NCBI GenBank assembly: GCA_002352665.1
Contig: DEIV01000141.1
Location: 1-16,827, forward strand
Reading direction: 5' to 3'
DNA length: 16,827 nt
Source of the DNA: Flavobacteriaceae bacterium UBA2765
Lineage (GTDB): Bacteria; Bacteroidota; Bacteroidia; Flavobacteriales; Flavobacteriaceae
Shown here: piece by piece, positions 14,816 to 16,827 of the stretch
How the letters are laid out: every line of letters starts with the position of its first letter
Position numbering within the stretch: position 1 is the stretch's first letter
Program-made: the position numbers and the translations under genes
Notes under the pieces: model-generated
What the model saw: the letters and a program-made list of their open reading frames with translations, nothing else
What the model was told of the DNA's origin: nothing
Databases searched by the model: none

Positions 14816-15421
14816 CTATCTGTTACTTTCCTGTAACAAATGATCAATAAATAAAATTCCGTTTAAATGGTCAATTTCATGTTGAAAAATAACGGAAACA
14901 AAATCTTCTATTGTTTCCAAATGATGTGATCCGTCCAGTTTATCGTAGGCTATTTTAATCTCATAAGCTCTATCTAATGTTATGGCACGTTTATTTGGGA
15001 TAGAGAGACAACCTTCAGGGCAAGGTCTTTTTCGTTTTGAATAGTATTGTATGATAGGATTGAGATACACTTCAAATGGTTCGTTGTCTTTATCTAAACG
15101 TTGTACAACAATAATATTTTTGAGAATACCAACTTGTGGTGCTGCAATTCCAACACCTAAGGATGAACTATCTCTAACTGTTGCAACTAGTCTTTTTGCA
15201 AATAGTTGTAATTTTTTATTTTTAGGATTGGGTTTGATAAAAGTACTTTTAGTTCTTAATAAAACAGAATCTTTTTTATTGTCAATCAAATAAACACGCA
15301 TTGGTTTTGTTTCATTGCCATCCGTTATCATTTCTTTTTGAAGCTTTGAAAAGTTTGTACCGGCACAAGAAATAAAATTGATGCTTATAAAAAGTAAAAG
15401 AAGGTTTTTATATATATGCAT
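14816..15421 (-). CDS. Peptide deformylase-like lipoprotein
   Basis: The product has 201 residues. All three peptide deformylase motifs are present: GVGIAAPQVG (89-98), EGCLSIP (136-142) and QHEIDH (180-185). These give the metal ligands Cys138, His181 and His185 plus catalytic Gln95 and Glu182. Classical deformylases remove the formyl group from new proteins in the cytoplasm. This one instead starts with MHIYKNLLLLFISINFISC, a lipoprotein signal with a Cys19 lipobox, and carries about 60 extra residues before the catalytic domain. It should be exported and lipid-anchored, so its substrate is unlikely to be nascent chains and may be formylated peptides outside the cytoplasm. The gene stands alone, without the fmt or ruvX neighbours of housekeeping def. 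The family is sure; the location rests on the signal. Confidence 0.87.
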   Translation of the reverse strand: MHIYKNLLLLFISINFISCAGTNFSKLQKEMITDGNETKPMRVYLIDNKKDSVLLRTKSTFIKPNPKNKKLQLFAKRLVATVRDSSSLGVGIAAPQVGILKNIIVVQRLDKDNEPFEVYLNPIIQYYSKRKRPCPEGCLSIPNKRAITLDRAYEIKIAYDKLDGSHHLETIEDFVSVIFQHEIDHLNGILFIDHLLQESNR

Positions 15422-15632
15422 TTGGATTAAGTATTTAGAAAATATAAAGACAAAGATGCAAAATAATTGGTTTTGATGATGCTTTGCTCGTCAAAACCGA
15501 TAATAATAAGTTGTTTTACACTCAAGTTCAGTAATATTTATTTTTTAAAAGTATATTTGCTTGAGGCTCCAATAAAAAATTTTACAGGTGGATAGATTGA
15601 TCTAATGAATTAAGATAGACAAAGCGAAAGTT

Positions 15633-15706
15633 CCTCCCCTTTTTTCAAGGGGAGGTGCCCAAAAGTCGTTTATATTTTAGAAAAATTTTAAGGGCGGAGG
15701 GGTTTG
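15633..15706. repeat. GC-rich hairpin repeat of flavobacterial type
   Basis: CCTCCCCTT (15633-15641) pairs with AAGGGGAGG (15647-15655). This is followed by GTGCCC, and after an AT-rich insert by GGGCGGAGGGG (15692-15702). I recall similar CTCCCC/GGGGAGG-GTGCC-GGCGGAGGGG elements in many flavobacterial intergenic regions. Here the element appears to be interrupted by about 30 AT-rich bases. Confidence 0.6.
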
Positions 15707-15958
15707 AAGTTTAATAAATCCACGAATATTAGCTATTATAAAAAATAAATCAATAGTAGTGCCATCCTCAAATCGTGGTGTGTTGAGCATAAAATTTCTA
15801 GGGACATTAATGGCATTATTTCAATAAAAAATAGTCTTATTTTATACTCCTTTCGGATTTTTAATTTTTATAATGAAATAGACTTTCTGTGTTTGCACAT
15901 AGAAATATGCAATTTAAAGCCAATTTTACACATTAGAATGTGCAATTTTATACTTTAG

Positions 15959-16038
15959 ATTGATTTATTCATATCTTTTTTATTTTAATGAATAGGAATT
16001 CATGTGTTCGCTTCGCTCGGGTCAAATTGTATTTTTGT
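15959..16038 (+). repeat. 80-bp direct repeat, copy 1 (truncated split CRISPR repeat)
   Basis: This segment matches 16456-16535 with a single mismatch (g at 16021, t at 16518). It starts with ATTGATTT and ends with CAAATTGTATTTTTGT. Both pieces belong to the CRISPR repeat and flank the same 56-nt insert. The outer ends of the repeat are missing in this copy. Confidence 0.9.
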
Positions 16039-16287
16039 AATCTCTGCTCAAAACAAACAATAATTATTTTCTTATATAAAATGTTTAACAACCCTGATGT
16101 AGTGTGATTAAATACACAAGGTGAAAAGGAAAAAATATTTCATGCACGATATACTAAACTCTTTAATATCACAGTGTTAATTGGAAATACCATAATGGGA
16201 GAAAACAACCATGTGAATTCAACTTGGTATAAAATGAAAGTGAATGAATACAATATCAGATAAGAAATATTGGTTATTAGCAAAAAA

Positions 16288-16360
16288 TTTAAGTAAAACC
16301 TCCATAAAGGATATAGACGAGTTTGAAACAGTGACTAATCACTTATAGGTTTTACTTAAA
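16288..16360. repeat. 14-bp perfect inverted repeat, possible RNA hairpin
   Basis: TTTAAGTAAAACCT (16288-16301) and AGGTTTTACTTAAA (16347-16360) are exact inverted copies separated by 45 nt. It could be a stem of a structured RNA or the ends of a tiny element. It encloses the 3' half of a 34-codon open frame (16244-16348). Confidence 0.7.
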
Positions 16361-16448
16361 CATTAAACGAATATACAAAATGAGTGGAAAAATAATATTA
16401 TTGTTAGAGATTAAATAGAAGCTTTTTAACAACAAGTTTAATAAAATT

Positions 16449-16827
16449 GTTGTGAATTGATTTATTCATATCTTTTTTATTTTAATGAATAGGAATTCAT
16501 GTGTTCGCTTCGCTCGGTTCAAATTGTATTTTTGTGTGAGCAATCACAAGTATAAATCCAGGCTAATCCGAACGAGTGTAGTTGTGAATTGATTTCAAAT
16601 TGTATTTTTGTGTGAGCAATCACAAGCAAAATTGAAATCTGTTTCAGGATTTGTTGGTTGTGAATTGATTTCAAATTGTATTTTTGTGTGAGCAATCACA
16701 AGATGAAATGGTGGCTTTAATAGCCCAGACTGGTTGTGAATTGATTTCAAATTGTATTTTTGTGTGAGCAATCACAAGTTTACATAGAAAATAAATTTAC
16801 ACCCTATTGTTGTGAATTGATTTCAAA
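16449..16827 (+). CRISPR. CRISPR array, probably type II-C (left end)
   Basis: Five repeats and four spacers are visible and the array runs off the window. Full repeats are at 16581-16626, 16657-16702 and 16733-16778. They are 46 nt and identical, starting GTTGTGAATTG and ending AATCACAAG. The last (16809-16827) is cut by the edge. The first (16449-16550) is the same repeat split after base 15 by a 56-nt insert (16464-16519). Spacers are each exactly 30 nt (16551-16580, 16627-16656, 16703-16732, 16779-16808). The ends of the repeat pair (TTGTGA with TCACAA). A 46-nt repeat starting GTTGTG with 30-nt spacers fits Bacteroidota Cas9 type II-C loci; 36-nt repeats of type VI-B do not fit. Each repeat holds TTG-N18-TATTTTTG, a likely promoter. 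The split first repeat suggests an old or terminal end. No cas gene is in the window. Confidence 0.95.

Larger units (their letters stand above)
15422..16448. other. About 1 kb without a convincing gene, ahead of the CRISPR array
   Basis: No open frame here resembles a known protein. The stretch holds a GC-rich hairpin repeat (15633-15706), an 8-bp inverted repeat TTGCACAT/ATGTGCAA (15893-15900 and 15938-15945), the first copy of an 80-bp direct repeat (15959-16038) and a 14-bp inverted repeat (16288-16360). Two short overlapping frames (16108-16263 without an early ATG, then 16244-16348 with one) could be relics of a decayed gene. No tracrRNA could be identified with confidence. Confidence 0.6.

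Noticed and set aside
16200..16240. Anti-repeat of a tracrRNA on the minus strand (GTTGAATTCACA)
   Set aside because: It would need a 5-nt gap against the repeat complement, and no terminator or nexus-like hairpins follow, so the match is probably chance.
16108..16348. Frameshifted gene of about 85 codons before the CRISPR array
   Set aside because: Two short overlapping frames exist, but neither resembles a family I know and the first has no early start codon. It is described only as possible relic sequence.
16627..16640. Spacer 2 matching the start of the window (CAAAATTGAAA)
   Set aside because: The shared stretch is only about a dozen AT-rich bases and does not extend, so it is not evidence of self-targeting.
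16449..16827. Type VI-B (Cas13b) array
   Set aside because: VI-B repeats are about 36 nt. These are 46 nt with 30-nt spacers and fit type II-C better.

Overview
The window looks like a chromosomal segment of a flavobacterium (Bacteroidota). The DNA is AT-rich. Several genes are preceded by the Bacteroidota promoter signature (TTG, about 19-21 nt, TAnnTTTG), and Shine-Dalgarno sites are weak. Many products are Bacteroidota-typical families: DUF4919, DUF4197, DUF2807 with PspC, CtlX, and lipoproteins with short signal peptides.

Layout. Positions 1-81 hold the tail of an unidentified gene. A group II intron ribozyme without any encoded reverse transcriptase follows (about 163-925). It sits beside a minus-strand GyrI-like ligand-binding protein (944-1573), and together the two are flanked by a short inverted motif. 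Next is a redox block: a secreted or lipid-exposed AhpC/TSA-type thioredoxin-fold protein (1815-2399), a TetR regulator (2483-3049), a small four-helix membrane protein (3112-3498) and an AhpD-like carboxymuconolactone decarboxylase family protein (3532-4104). Matching palindromes lie before the TetR gene and before the membrane-protein gene, so I infer that TetR controls itself and this small operon.

Housekeeping and envelope genes come next: pyrG, a DUF4197 lipoprotein, a DUF4919 secreted protein, ctlX, coaD and a DUF4442 protein. A tightly packed plus-strand cluster runs from 9959 to 13483: DUF4870 membrane protein, a previously uncalled 22-residue hydrophobic peptide, a PadR repressor, a large PspC-domain membrane protein that overlaps padR by 4 nt, and a DUF2807 lipoprotein. 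It looks like a self-regulated envelope-stress module. On the minus strand follow trxB and a peptide deformylase homologue that unexpectedly carries a lipoprotein signal.

The last 1.4 kb (15422 to the end) has no convincing gene. It carries repeats, decayed sequence and the left end of a CRISPR array with 46-nt repeats and 30-nt spacers, which is the format of Bacteroidota type II-C systems. Each repeat contains a plausible Bacteroidota promoter. The first repeat is split by a 56-nt insertion, and an 80-bp copy of that split-repeat core lies 497 bp upstream. No cas genes are in the window; they would have to lie beyond the right edge.
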